Below, in pieces: positions 52,909 through 63,093 of a stretch of DNA of 64,000 nucleotides. The notes under the pieces were generated by a model, which saw nothing but the letters and a program-made list of their open reading frames with translations, ran no database searches and was not told where the DNA came from. This DNA is from Pseudomonas siliginis (GTDB lineage Bacteria > Pseudomonadota > Gammaproteobacteria > Pseudomonadales > Pseudomonadaceae): the NCBI RefSeq assembly GCF_019145195.1, contig NZ_JAHSTW010000002.1:62001-126000 (forward strand), given 5' to 3'. The stretch's first letter is position 1, and every line of letters starts with the position of its first letter. The translations under genes were made by a program, and so were the position numbers.

Positions 52909-54108
52909 TTACGCCGCACTGAACAACTTATGCGGATCAATCACAAACTTCTTCGGCACACCCGCATCGAACTCGCCGTAACCTTCCGGCGCCTGATCGA
53001 GGCTGATGACCTGCACGCCAACCACTTCGGCAATGTTGATGCGGTCCCACATGATCGCCTGCATCAACTGGCGGTTGTACTTCATCACTGGAGTCTGCCC
53101 GGTGTGGAAGCTGTGGGATTTGGCCCAGCCCAGGCCGAAGCGGATGCTCAGGCTGCCCATTTTCGCCGCGGCGTCGACGGCGCCCGGATCTTCGGTGACA
53201 TACAGGCCCGGGATACCGATCTTGCCGGCAACGCGCACCACGCCCATCAGTGAGTTGAGCACCGTGGCCGGGGCTTCGGCCTTGACGCCGTCGTGGCCGT
53301 GGCCGCGGGCTTCGAAACCGACGCAGTCCACCGCGCAATCGACTTCCGGCTCGCCCAGCAGCGCGGCGATCTGTTCGTGCAGCGGGGTGTCTTTGGACAG
53401 GTCGACGACCTCAAAGCCCTGTGCCTTGGCGTGGGCCAGGCGGATGGTGTTGACGTCGCCGACAATCACCACCGCCGCACCGAGCAAACGTGCGGAAGCG
53501 GCAGCGGCGAGGCCGACCGGACCGGCGCCGGCGATGTACACGGAGCTGCCCGGGCCAACACCGGCAGTAACCGCGCCGTGATAGCCGGTCGGGAGGATGT
53601 CGGAGAGGCAGGTCAGGTCGCGGATTTTCTCCATGGCCTTGTCGCGATCCGGCAGTTTCAGCAGGTTGAAGTCGGCGTACGGCACCAGCACGTATTCAGC
53701 CTGGCCACCGGTCCAGTCGCCCATGTCGACGTAACCGTATGCGCCGCCGGCACGGGCCGGGTTGACGGTCAGGCAGACGCCGGTGTGTTGCTCCTTGCAG
53801 GAACGGCAGCGCCCGCAAGCTACGTTGAACGGAACAGAGACCAGATCGCCGATCTTCAGGTTTTCGACGTCGGAGCCCTTTTCGATCACCTCGCCGGTGA
53901 TTTCGTGACCCAGCACCAGACCGGTCTGCGCCGTGGTCCGGCCGCGCACCATGTGCTGGTCGGAGCCGCAAATGTTGGTGGAGACCACTTTGAGTATGAC
54001 CCCGTGCTCGATCTTGCGACCACGCGGGTCCTGCATTTTCGGATAGTCGATTTTCTGCACTTCGACCTTGCCAGCGCCGAGATACACCACACCACGATTG
54101 CCAGACAT
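52909..54108 (-). CDS. fdhA: Glutathione-independent formaldehyde dehydrogenase
   Basis: 399 residues, zinc alcohol dehydrogenase family. Catalytic zinc site C47 (NICGSDQH), H68-E69 (GHEI); structural zinc cysteines in CGRCRSCKEQHTGVC; Rossmann motif GAGPVGLAAA. The tightly bound NAD+ of this P. putida-type enzyme lets it oxidise formaldehyde without glutathione. Here it removes formaldehyde formed by sarcosine oxidase and related demethylation. Last gene of the glyA-sox block. GAGG lies eight bases before ATG 54108. Confidence 0.95.
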   Translation of the reverse strand: MSGNRGVVYLGAGKVEVQKIDYPKMQDPRGRKIEHGVILKVVSTNICGSDQHMVRGRTTAQTGLVLGHEITGEVIEKGSDVENLKIGDLVSVPFNVACGRCRSCKEQHTGVCLTVNPARAGGAYGYVDMGDWTGGQAEYVLVPYADFNLLKLPDRDKAMEKIRDLTCLSDILPTGYHGAVTAGVGPGSSVYIAGAGPVGLAAAASARLLGAAVVIVGDVNTIRLAHAKAQGFEVVDLSKDTPLHEQIAALLGEPEVDCAVDCVGFEARGHGHDGVKAEAPATVLNSLMGVVRVAGKIGIPGLYVTEDPGAVDAAAKMGSLSIRFGLGWAKSHSFHTGQTPVMKYNRQLMQAIMWDRINIAEVVGVQVISLDQAPEGYGEFDAGVPKKFVIDPHKLFSAA

Positions 54109-54212
54109 GCTTTCACCTCGCTGTTGTTTTTATGGAACTGCGTTGCCCCGGTTGGGCAGCGCGTTGAGTGCTCGGGTATTGCTTGTTGGTCTTGCGTTGT
54201 TTGTTATGGCCC

Positions 54213-54278
54213 CTTCGCGAGCAGGCTCGCTCCCACATTGGAATGCATACCCCTGTGGGAGCGAGCCTGCTCGCGAAA
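54213..54278. repeat. REP pair between purU and fdhA
   Basis: Inverted 25-bp arms at 54213-54237 and 54254-54278. Confidence 0.92.
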
Positions 54279-54283
54279 GCGAT

Positions 54284-55141
54284 CTAGAGAACGACGGTTC
54301 TGTTGGCGTTCAAGAACACCCGTCTTTCGATGTGATACCCAACCGCCCGCGCCAGCGTCAGGCCTTCGATATCGCGCCCCTTGGCGATCAGGTCCTCGGG
54401 GTAATGACTGTGATCCACCGCCTCGACGCCCTGGGCGATGATCGGCCCTTCATCGAGATCGTTGTTGATGTAATGCGCCGTCGCGCCCACCAGTTTCACG
54501 CCCTTGTTGTAAGCCTGGTGATAAGGCTTGGCGCCCTTGAAGCCCGGCAGCAGGGAGTGATGAATGTTGATCGCCTTGCCATCGAGCTTGCGGCACAGCT
54601 CCGGCGACAGCACCTGCATGTAGCGGGCGAGGATCACCAGTTCGGCACCGGCCTCTTCGATCACCTGCCAGACTTGACGCTCCTGCGCCGGTTTGTCATT
54701 GGGGTCGAGAGGGAAATGGTAGTAGGGAATCTGGTGCCAGTCGGCCAACGGCTTGAGATCCGGATGGTTGGACACCACCGCCGCGACGTCCATCGACAAC
54801 TGGCCGATGCGCTGGCGGTAGAGCAAGTCGTTGAGGCAGTGATCGGCCTTGGAGACCATGATCACCACTTTCGGCCGGTAGTTCGGCGCGGTCAGCTCGA
54901 AGAGCATGCCGAACGCCTGTCCGCGCTCGGCCAGCCCGGCGCGGAAGGATTGCTCGTGGAAGCCGTCGGGCTGACGGAATTCCACGCGAATGAAGAAACG
55001 CCCGGAGAGGCGGTCATCGAACGAATGATGCTCGGTGACATAACAGCCCTGCTCGAACAGAAAACGCGTGACCGCGTCCACCGTGCCGAGGACGCTGGGA
55101 CAGTCGGCGGTCAGAATCCATGTGTCTGGGGCGCGGCTCAT
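54284..55141 (-). CDS. purU: Formyltetrahydrofolate deformylase
   Basis: 285 residues. N-terminal ACT domain (about 7-85, CPSVLGTVDAVTRFLFEQGCYVTEH) and C-terminal formyltransferase-fold hydrolase domain (about 90-285, VVSNHPDL then KAINIHHSLLPGFKGAKPYHQAY). It converts 10-formyl-THF to formate and THF, so THF can accept the methylene group from sarcosine. AGGAG ten bases upstream supports ATG 55141. It follows soxG across a repeat-filled gap. Confidence 0.95.
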   Translation of the reverse strand: MSRAPDTWILTADCPSVLGTVDAVTRFLFEQGCYVTEHHSFDDRLSGRFFIRVEFRQPDGFHEQSFRAGLAERGQAFGMLFELTAPNYRPKVVIMVSKADHCLNDLLYRQRIGQLSMDVAAVVSNHPDLKPLADWHQIPYYHFPLDPNDKPAQERQVWQVIEEAGAELVILARYMQVLSPELCRKLDGKAINIHHSLLPGFKGAKPYHQAYNKGVKLVGATAHYINNDLDEGPIIAQGVEAVDHSHYPEDLIAKGRDIEGLTLARAVGYHIERRVFLNANRTVVL

Positions 55142-55183
55142 GGTGCGGTGACTCCTGTTCGTTGTGCGGGGTGTCAGGTTTTT

Positions 55184-55343
55184 CCCTCACCCTAGCCCTC
55201 TCACAGAGGGAGAGGGGACTGACCGAGTTGTTTTCTCGTATTACGCCGACCTGAAATATCCCGTCGAACTCAGGCTCGAAAAACACACAAATCTGCTCCC
55301 TTTCCCCCTCTCCCCCTCAGGGGGAGAGGGCTGGGGTGAGGGG
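55184..55343. repeat. Inverted repeat family CCCTCACCCTAGCCCTCTC
   Basis: CCCTCACCCTAGCCCTCTC (55184-55202), with its own GAGGGAGAGGG arm, and a near-complementary GAGAGGGCTGGGGTGAGGG copy at 55324-55342. About 120 bp of non-coding sequence lies between. This is a third repeat family, between soxG and purU. Confidence 0.85.
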
Positions 55344-55357
55344 GTGGCTTTTGATCT

Positions 55358-55990
55358 TCAGGCCTGAACGCTCAGCCCGTACTCGGCCGAAGCATCCTGC
55401 AACCACAACCACCAGTAATCCGAGAAGCTGCGACGGATCAGCAATTCCCAGGTGTCTTCGGCGGTATGACGAATCATCAACTGCGACTTGGCGAACACCG
55501 TGCCCACCGCTTTGCCGACCGGGAAGTTGTTCGGGTGCACGTCGTAGCTGGTCGACTTCATCAGCACCTGACGCACGTTCGGGCCGCTTAATTCGAGAAT
55601 CTGCTGGCCGCCGCTGACGTTGACGATGGCAATGTGCAGATCGCCCAGCGCTTCGCGCAGTTTCTGCTCGGCGGCGAATTCCTCACCGCTTGGCACGATC
55701 AGCAGCCACTCGTCCGGGCCCATCCATTGCAGGCTGGTTTCGCCTTTGACGATTACGCTCAGCGCACCGGGCAATTCAATGCCAAGCGCCTTGTGCACAC
55801 CGGCAGCGAACGCGGCATCGTGACCATCACCACGAATGGTCAGGTGGCCGAGGAGTTTCTTTTCCCGCACGATCACGCCGGCGTTCTTGCGGCCCTTGCC
55901 GACCAGGCTGGCGAGGTCGGCATGGTGCAGCGACGATTCGGCCTTGGCGCCAGTGGTCGGGCGTTGCTGGTAAACATTGGCTGTGGTCAT
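55358..55990 (-). CDS. soxG: Sarcosine oxidase gamma subunit
   Basis: 210 residues from ATG 55990. Gamma-subunit signature segments (ADLASLVGKGRKNAGVIVRE, LSVIVKGETSLQWMGPDEWLLI, WLLI...RHTAEDTWELLIRRSFSDYWWLWL). It is one of four subunits of heterotetrameric sarcosine oxidase. AGGTG lies four bases upstream. A 109-bp palindromic repeat separates it from soxA. Confidence 0.93.
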   Translation of the reverse strand: MTTANVYQQRPTTGAKAESSLHHADLASLVGKGRKNAGVIVREKKLLGHLTIRGDGHDAAFAAGVHKALGIELPGALSVIVKGETSLQWMGPDEWLLIVPSGEEFAAEQKLREALGDLHIAIVNVSGGQQILELSGPNVRQVLMKSTSYDVHPNNFPVGKAVGTVFAKSQLMIRHTAEDTWELLIRRSFSDYWWLWLQDASAEYGLSVQA

Positions 55991-56010
55991 AAAGCACCTG
56001 TTGTTTGATT

Positions 56011-56119
56011 TGATCGTTCCCACGCTCTGCGTGGGAATGCCGCCATGGACGCTCTGCGTCCGCTCTTGGGACGCGGAGCGTCCCGGGATGCATTCCCACG
56101 CGGAGCGTGGGAACGATCA
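56011..56119. repeat. Compound palindromic repeat (GATCGTTCCCACGC family), copy 2
   Basis: A 109-bp element with the same ends and inner GACGC...GCGTC arms as the element at 35591-35701. It ends 4 bp after the soxA stop. Confidence 0.88.
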
Positions 56120-56122
56120 GTG

Positions 56123-59100
56123 TCAGATGTTCTGGCGATCACCCTTCGGATCGAAGAACACCGAAGAAACAATCTCCGCCTCGATCACGCTGCCATCGGC
56201 CAGCGGTGCGAACACCCGCTCGCCCATGCGCTTGAGACCGCCCTTGACCACACCCATGGCAAACGAATAACCGAGGGAGTTGTGCGCGTAGCTGGAGGTC
56301 ACGTGGCCGACCATGGTCATCGGGATCGCCTGTTTGGTGTTGAACACCAGCTGCGCACCTTCCGGCAGCCATTTGGTCGGATCGATCGGCTTGAGGCCCA
56401 CCAGTTGCTTGCGCTGGTCTTTCACGCAATCTTCGCGGTTCATGCCGCGCTGGCCGATCCACGAGAACGGTTTGGTGCGACCGACACACCAGCCCATGTT
56501 CAGGTCGTCCGGGGTCATCGAGCCGTCGGTGTCCTGGCCGACGATGATGAAGCCCTTCTCGGCCCGCAGCACGTGCATGGTTTCGGTGCCGTACGGGGTC
56601 AGGTTGTACTGCTTGCCGGCCTCGACGATTTTCTCCAGCACGCCCATCGCATAATCGGCCTGCACGTTGACTTCGTACGACAGCTCACCAGTGAACGAGA
56701 TACGGAACACCCGCGCCGGCACGTCGCCGACCAGACCTTCTTTCCAGGTCATGAACGGGAACGCTTCGTTGCTCAGATCAATGTCGGTCACGGCGCTGAG
56801 CAGCTTGCGGCTGTTAGGCCCGGACAGGGTCATGGTCGCCCAGTGATCGGTAACGGAGGTGAAGTACACCTTCATATCCGGCCATTCGGTCTGGTGGTAC
56901 AGCTCCAGCCATTGCAGCACGCGAGCCGCGCCGCCGGTGGTGGTGGTCATGACGAAATGGTTGTCGGCCAGGCAAGCCGTCACACCGTCGTCGAAGACCA
57001 TGCCGTCTTCTTTGCACATCAAACCATAGCGAGCCTTGCCCACGTCGAGCTTGGTCCAGGCGTTGGTGTACACGCGGTTGAGAAACTCGCGGGCATCCGG
57101 GCCTTGAATGTCGATCTTGCCGAGGGTCGAAGCATCGAGCAGGCCAACGCTGTCGCGCACGGCTTTGCATTCGCGCTTGACCGCCGCGTGCAGGTCTTCA
57201 CCGTTTTTCGGGAAGTACCACGGACGCTTCCACTGACCGACGTCTTCAAACTCGGCGCCGTTCTTCACATGCCAGGCATGCAGCGCGGTGTAGCGCACCG
57301 GTTCGAAGATGTGCCCGCAGTGTCGACCGGCCACGGCGCCGAAGGTCACCGGCGTGTAGTTCGGACGGAACATGGTGGTGCCCATCTGCGGGATGGTCAC
57401 GTTCAGCGAACGGGCGGCAATGGCCAGACCGTTGACGTTGCCGAGCTTGCCCTGATCGGTGCCGAAGCCCAGCGCGGTGTAGCGTTTGACGTGCTCGACC
57501 GACTCGAAACCTTCGCGGGTCGCCAATTCGATACCACCGGCGGTGACGTCGTTCTGGAAGTCGACGAATTGCTTCGGTGCACGCGCCGAGTTCTTCTCGT
57601 GCGGCACCTGGAACAGCGCCAGGGTCGGCTCTTCGAGACGGCTCAGGGCTTTCGGCAACACGCCTTCGACGGTCTGGAAACCGGCTTCAGCGGCAGCGCG
57701 CACGCCACCTTCGAAACCGTCGGCCAGCGAATCGCCCAGCGCGTAGACGCCATTGATGCCACCGACGCACACGCGCTTCTGCGGTGCTTCGCCCGGTACG
57801 AAACCGAGAATGTCTTCGCGCCAGACCGGTTTGCCGCCGAGGTGCGAAGCCAGGTGAACCACCGGGCTGTAACCACCGGAGCTGGCCACCAGATCGCAGT
57901 CGAGCCATTCGCCCGGACTGGTTACGGCGTGTGCTTTGACGTCAATCGCGGCGACGCGGGCAGCGGTCACACGCTTGCTGCCACGCACTTCGATGACGGC
58001 GCTGCCGGTGAGGATGCGAATGCCTTTGGCGCGCGCTTCTTCGACCAATGCACCGCGCGGATTGCTGCGGGCATCAGCGATGGCGACCACTTGCAGACTG
58101 GCATCGAGCCAATCCAGAGCGACGCGATAGGCGTGATCGTTGTTGGTCGACAGCACCAGTTTTTTGCCCGGCGCTACGCCATAACGACGCACGTAGGTCG
58201 ACACCGCGCCGGCTAGCATGTTGCCCGGCACGTCGTTGTTGCCGTACACCAGCGGACGCTCGTGGGCACCGGTTGCCAACACCACGCGCTTGGCGCGGAC
58301 ACGGTGGATGCGCTGCCGCACCTGTCCGATCGGCGCGCGGTCACCGAGGTGATCGGTGAGGCGTTCGTGAATGGTCAGGAAGTTGTGGTCGTGGTAACCG
58401 TTGACCGTGGCGCGCGGCAACAACAGCACGTCCGGGGTGTTCTTCAATTCAGCGATGACACTGGCGACCCATTCCATCGCCGGTTTGCCGTCGAGGCTTT
58501 CGCGCGAGTCGAGCAGGCTGCCGCCGAACTCTTCCTGCTCATCGGCCAGAATCACGCGGGCACCGCTGCGCGCAGCGGCCAGGGCAGCGGCGAGACCGGC
58601 CGGGCCGGCACCGACGATCAGCACGTCGCAGTGCTGGTTCATGTAGTCGTAGGTGTCCGGATCGTTCTCGGTCGGCGAACGGCCGAGGCCGGCAGCCTTG
58701 CGGATGTACTTCTCGTAAGTCATCCAGAACGATTGCGGGTACATGAAGGTTTTGTAGTAGAAACCCGGCGGCATCAGCTTGCCGCCGACCTTGCCGAGAA
58801 TCCCCATCATGTCGTTGTTGACGCTCGGCCAGCCGTTGGTGCTGGTGGCGACCAGGCCCTGATACAACGCCTGTTGCGTGGCGCGCACGTTGGGAATCTG
58901 CGTGGCTTCGGTAGCACCGATCTGCAGCACCGCGTTCGGCTCTTCGGAACCAGCCGCGAAGATGCCGCGAGGGCGCGAATACTTGAAGCTGCGGCCGATG
59001 ATATCGACGCCGTTGGCAATCAGTGCGGCGGCCAGCGAGTCGCCTTCATAGCCTTTGTAGGTCTGGCCGTTGAAGGTGAAGCTCAGCACTTTGTTGCGGT

Positions 59101-59140
59101 CGATCCGTCCACCGTTGGACAGGCGATTGGTCTGGCTCAT
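56123..59140 (-). CDS. soxA: Sarcosine oxidase alpha subunit
   Basis: 1005 residues from ATG 59140. N-terminal 2Fe-2S-type/pyridine-dinucleotide region (RNKVLSFTFNGQTYKGYEGDSLAAALIANG); NAD/FAD-binding motif GAGPAGLAAALAAARSG near 173; C-terminal aminomethyltransferase-like (GcvT) folate-binding domain, about 600-1005. It transfers the sarcosine methyl group to THF with SoxB. The start overlaps soxD by 4 nt, and GGAG lies upstream. Confidence 0.95.
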   Translation of the reverse strand: MSQTNRLSNGGRIDRNKVLSFTFNGQTYKGYEGDSLAAALIANGVDIIGRSFKYSRPRGIFAAGSEEPNAVLQIGATEATQIPNVRATQQALYQGLVATSTNGWPSVNNDMMGILGKVGGKLMPPGFYYKTFMYPQSFWMTYEKYIRKAAGLGRSPTENDPDTYDYMNQHCDVLIVGAGPAGLAAALAAARSGARVILADEQEEFGGSLLDSRESLDGKPAMEWVASVIAELKNTPDVLLLPRATVNGYHDHNFLTIHERLTDHLGDRAPIGQVRQRIHRVRAKRVVLATGAHERPLVYGNNDVPGNMLAGAVSTYVRRYGVAPGKKLVLSTNNDHAYRVALDWLDASLQVVAIADARSNPRGALVEEARAKGIRILTGSAVIEVRGSKRVTAARVAAIDVKAHAVTSPGEWLDCDLVASSGGYSPVVHLASHLGGKPVWREDILGFVPGEAPQKRVCVGGINGVYALGDSLADGFEGGVRAAAEAGFQTVEGVLPKALSRLEEPTLALFQVPHEKNSARAPKQFVDFQNDVTAGGIELATREGFESVEHVKRYTALGFGTDQGKLGNVNGLAIAARSLNVTIPQMGTTMFRPNYTPVTFGAVAGRHCGHIFEPVRYTALHAWHVKNGAEFEDVGQWKRPWYFPKNGEDLHAAVKRECKAVRDSVGLLDASTLGKIDIQGPDAREFLNRVYTNAWTKLDVGKARYGLMCKEDGMVFDDGVTACLADNHFVMTTTTGGAARVLQWLELYHQTEWPDMKVYFTSVTDHWATMTLSGPNSRKLLSAVTDIDLSNEAFPFMTWKEGLVGDVPARVFRISFTGELSYEVNVQADYAMGVLEKIVEAGKQYNLTPYGTETMHVLRAEKGFIIVGQDTDGSMTPDDLNMGWCVGRTKPFSWIGQRGMNREDCVKDQRKQLVGLKPIDPTKWLPEGAQLVFNTKQAIPMTMVGHVTSSYAHNSLGYSFAMGVVKGGLKRMGERVFAPLADGSVIEAEIVSSVFFDPKGDRQNI

Positions 59141-59466
59141 ACCTTCTCTCCCAGCGCCGTCGTGGCTGTTTTCGCAGTGCCAGCCTTGTCGGTGAATTGC
59201 GGCTTCTCGCCGATCTTGTAGCTCTCGAGAATCTCGTAGGTCACGGTATCGCGAGTGACGTTGAAGTACTGGCGGCAACCGGCAACGTGGTCCCACAACT
59301 CATGGTGCAGACCGCGCGGGTTATCGCGAAAGAACATGTAGTCGCCCCACTCTTCATCGGTGCAGGCGTTCGGATCCAGCGGCCGCGGGATATGCGCCTG
59401 ACCGGATGCGTGGAATTCCTCTTCAGAGCGCAGTTCGCCGCAGTGAGGACAGAAGATATGCAACAT
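59137..59466 (-). CDS. soxD: Sarcosine oxidase delta subunit
   Basis: 109 residues. Zinc ligands are probably C6 and C9 (FCPHCGE) with H60 and C64 (LWDHVAGCRQYF). The family motif DEEWGDYMFFRDNPRG is present. A structural subunit of the heterotetramer. AGGAG eight bases upstream. It overlaps soxA by 4 nt. Confidence 0.95.
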   Translation of the reverse strand: MLHIFCPHCGELRSEEEFHASGQAHIPRPLDPNACTDEEWGDYMFFRDNPRGLHHELWDHVAGCRQYFNVTRDTVTYEILESYKIGEKPQFTDKAGTAKTATTALGEKV

Positions 59467-59480
59467 GGGGATTTCTCCTG

Positions 59481-60731
59481 TTAGTGGGCAACCGCAGCAG
59501 CGCCGTGTTCATCGATCAACGCACCGTTGTGGAAACGGTCGATGGAGAAAGGTGCAGCCAATGGGTGCATTTCACCCTTGGCCAGACTCGCGGCAAACAC
59601 GTTGCCCGAGCCGGGTGTGGCCTTGAAGCCACCGGTGCCCCAACCGCAGTTGAAGAACATGTTTGGTACCGGCGTTTTCGAGATGATCGGGCAAGCGTCC
59701 GGGGTGGTGTCGACGATACCGCCCCACTGGCGGTTCATGCGTACCCGCGAGAGCACCGGGAACATCTCGACGATGGCCTGGATGGTGTGTTCGATCACCG
59801 GGTACGAACCACGCTGGCCGTAGCCGTTGTAGCCGTCAATACCGGCGCCGATCACCAGGTCGCCCTTGTCGGACTGGCTGATGTAACCGTGCACGGCGTT
59901 GGACATGATCACGCTGTCGATAATCGGCTTGATCGGTTCGGACACCAGCGCTTGCAGCGGGTGGGATTCGATCGGCAGGCGGAAACCGGCAAGCTTGGCC
60001 ATGTGCCCGGAGTTACCGGCCGTCACCACGCCGACGCGCTTGGCGCCGATGAAACCCTTGTTGGTTTCGACGCCGATGCACACACCGTTTTCCTTGCGGA
60101 AACCGATCACTTCGGTCTGCTGGATCAGGTCCACGCCCAAGGCATCGGCGGCACGGGCGAAGCCCCACGCCACGGCATCGTGACGGGCGACGCCGCCGCG
60201 ACGCTGCACGGTCGCGCCCATGATCGGGTAGCGGGTGTTTTTCGAGCAGTCCAGGTACGGAATCTCGTCCGCAACCTGCTTGGCGTCGAGCAATTCGCCG
60301 TCGACGCCGTTGAGGCGGTTGGCGCTGACCCGACGCTCGGAATCACGGATGTCCTGCAGGGTGTGGCACAGGTTGTAGACGCCACGCTGGGAGAACATCA
60401 CGTTGTAGTTGAGATCCTGCGACAGGCCTTCCCACAATTTCATCGCGTGTTCGTAGAGGTGCGCCGACTCGTCCCACAGGTAGTTGGAACGCACGATGGT
60501 GGTGTTGCGCGCGGTGTTACCGCCGCCCAGCCAGCCTTTCTCGACCACGGCGACATTGGTGATGCCGTGCTCCTTGGCCAGATAGTAGGCCGTCGCCAGG
60601 CCGTGCCCGCCGCCGCCGACGATGACCACGTCGTAGACTTTTTTCGGGGTGGGGGTGCGCCACATGCGCTGCCAGTTTTCGTGGTGGCTGAGCGAGTGTT
60701 TGAACAGGCCGAAGCCGGAATAGCGTTGCAT
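59481..60731 (-). CDS. soxB: Sarcosine oxidase beta subunit
   Basis: 416 residues. FAD-binding dinucleotide motif [18 protein letters not shown] near the N-terminus and the MSOX/SoxB-type DAO fold. It holds the flavin that oxidises sarcosine to glycine with release of methylene-THF or formaldehyde and H2O2. ATG 60731 is chosen because GGAG lies eight bases upstream. Only 21 nt separate it from glyA. Confidence 0.95.
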   Translation of the reverse strand: MQRYSGFGLFKHSLSHHENWQRMWRTPTPKKVYDVVIVGGGGHGLATAYYLAKEHGITNVAVVEKGWLGGGNTARNTTIVRSNYLWDESAHLYEHAMKLWEGLSQDLNYNVMFSQRGVYNLCHTLQDIRDSERRVSANRLNGVDGELLDAKQVADEIPYLDCSKNTRYPIMGATVQRRGGVARHDAVAWGFARAADALGVDLIQQTEVIGFRKENGVCIGVETNKGFIGAKRVGVVTAGNSGHMAKLAGFRLPIESHPLQALVSEPIKPIIDSVIMSNAVHGYISQSDKGDLVIGAGIDGYNGYGQRGSYPVIEHTIQAIVEMFPVLSRVRMNRQWGGIVDTTPDACPIISKTPVPNMFFNCGWGTGGFKATPGSGNVFAASLAKGEMHPLAAPFSIDRFHNGALIDEHGAAAVAH

Positions 60732-60752
60732 AGTCATTACTCCAAAACCGAC

Positions 60753-62006
<1,254 letters not shown>

Positions 62007-62163
62007 CGCGTCTCTCCCAGCGGCATCTGTGCGCCATTCGTCTCGGTAAGGCACCGGCAATCGCAGCGGTGCCCTTTGATGCGATGGTATGACCGGCACA
62101 GACAGCTCAAATGCCTGCGGACGCCACGCAAAGGTGCGTTTACGACATGGCTGGAAATGACCT

Positions 62164-62253
62164 TGTGGGAGCTGGCTTGCCAGCGATGGCGGCGGCACAT
62201 CTGGCATGGATGGTGGCTGAACCACCGCTATCGCTGGCAAGCCAGCTCCCACA
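62164..62253. repeat. REP pair (CTGGCTTGCCAGCGA type), copy 2
   Basis: Inverted arms at 62164-62187 and 62230-62253 with the same core as the element at 45544-45638. It lies between glyA and the TraX-like gene. Confidence 0.9.
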
Positions 62254-62256
62254 GGG

Positions 62257-62967
62257 TTAAGCGGCGAGCTGGCGGATAAGTAGCAGCAGGAGGAAATGCG
62301 CGGGATACAGCGCATATGCCCAGCGCCGCATCGGTGGTGGCTGCAGATGTCGCCCATGTCGCAACAAGAACATTCCCAGCATCGGCGCAAACAGACATGT
62401 CGCCAGGCCGAGAATCGCCACGCTGTTGCCGAAGCGCGCCGATTCGAGCAACACCTGCCATTGGTTCGCCGCCAGACACACCAGCCCCGGCAACAGGCTG
62501 AAATACCAGGGTCGGCAAAACACCAGCAGCAGCGCCAATGGCAACAATACGCCGAAGAAACCGAACATCAGTCGTTCTGAAAAAACCGCCGCAACCACCA
62601 GCGCGGCCAGTGCGAGCAATCGCGCCACCGATGCTGAATCCTGCCAGCCGCGCGCCACCAGCAGGCCCAGCGCCAGCGTCGGCATCACGTTGAACGTGTC
62701 AGGGTCGGGGATATAAAAGCGATAAGGGATTTCGCTGATTGCACTGAACAGCAACAGCCAGCCCAGATAGCGCCATTCCATTTTGCGCGAACCGTCTCGT
62801 GCCAGATTCGCCGCCATCGCCAGGCAAAACCATGGAAACGCCAGGCGACCGGGCACATAAAGCCAGTCGGCGAAGAAGCCGACATATCGCAGGTGATCGA
62901 GCAACATGCTCAGCAACGCCAGCCACTTCAGCAGATCCAGGGCACCGTCGCGTTGGCTCAGGTGCAT
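62257..62967 (-). CDS. TraX-family membrane protein
   Basis: 236 residues from ATG 62967 with about seven or eight hydrophobic helices and the TraX/acyltransferase-like N-terminus ([20 protein letters not shown], with the conserved D-H pair, and [17 protein letters not shown]). In F plasmid TraX acetylates pilin. The chromosomal homologue here has no conjugation genes near it, and the substrate is unknown. The frame could extend upstream to 63057, but the similarity begins at 62967. Confidence 0.8.
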   Translation of the reverse strand: MHLSQRDGALDLLKWLALLSMLLDHLRYVGFFADWLYVPGRLAFPWFCLAMAANLARDGSRKMEWRYLGWLLLFSAISEIPYRFYIPDPDTFNVMPTLALGLLVARGWQDSASVARLLALAALVVAAVFSERLMFGFFGVLLPLALLLVFCRPWYFSLLPGLVCLAANQWQVLLESARFGNSVAILGLATCLFAPMLGMFLLRHGRHLQPPPMRRWAYALYPAHFLLLLLIRQLAA

Positions 62968-63093
62968 AATCGGCCCATAAACTGGTAATTTTCCCCACCC
63001 GACATCGCATGTGCTCCCCGAAAGATCTTCGGTAAAGTGCGCATCCTCATTGACCACGAGCCTTCACAAGAGTCTCGATTACGGAAGCCGGCC

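Noticed and set aside
62007..62162. Glycine riboswitch before glyA
   Set aside because: I could not find the paired conserved glycine-aptamer segments by eye, and the gap is short.
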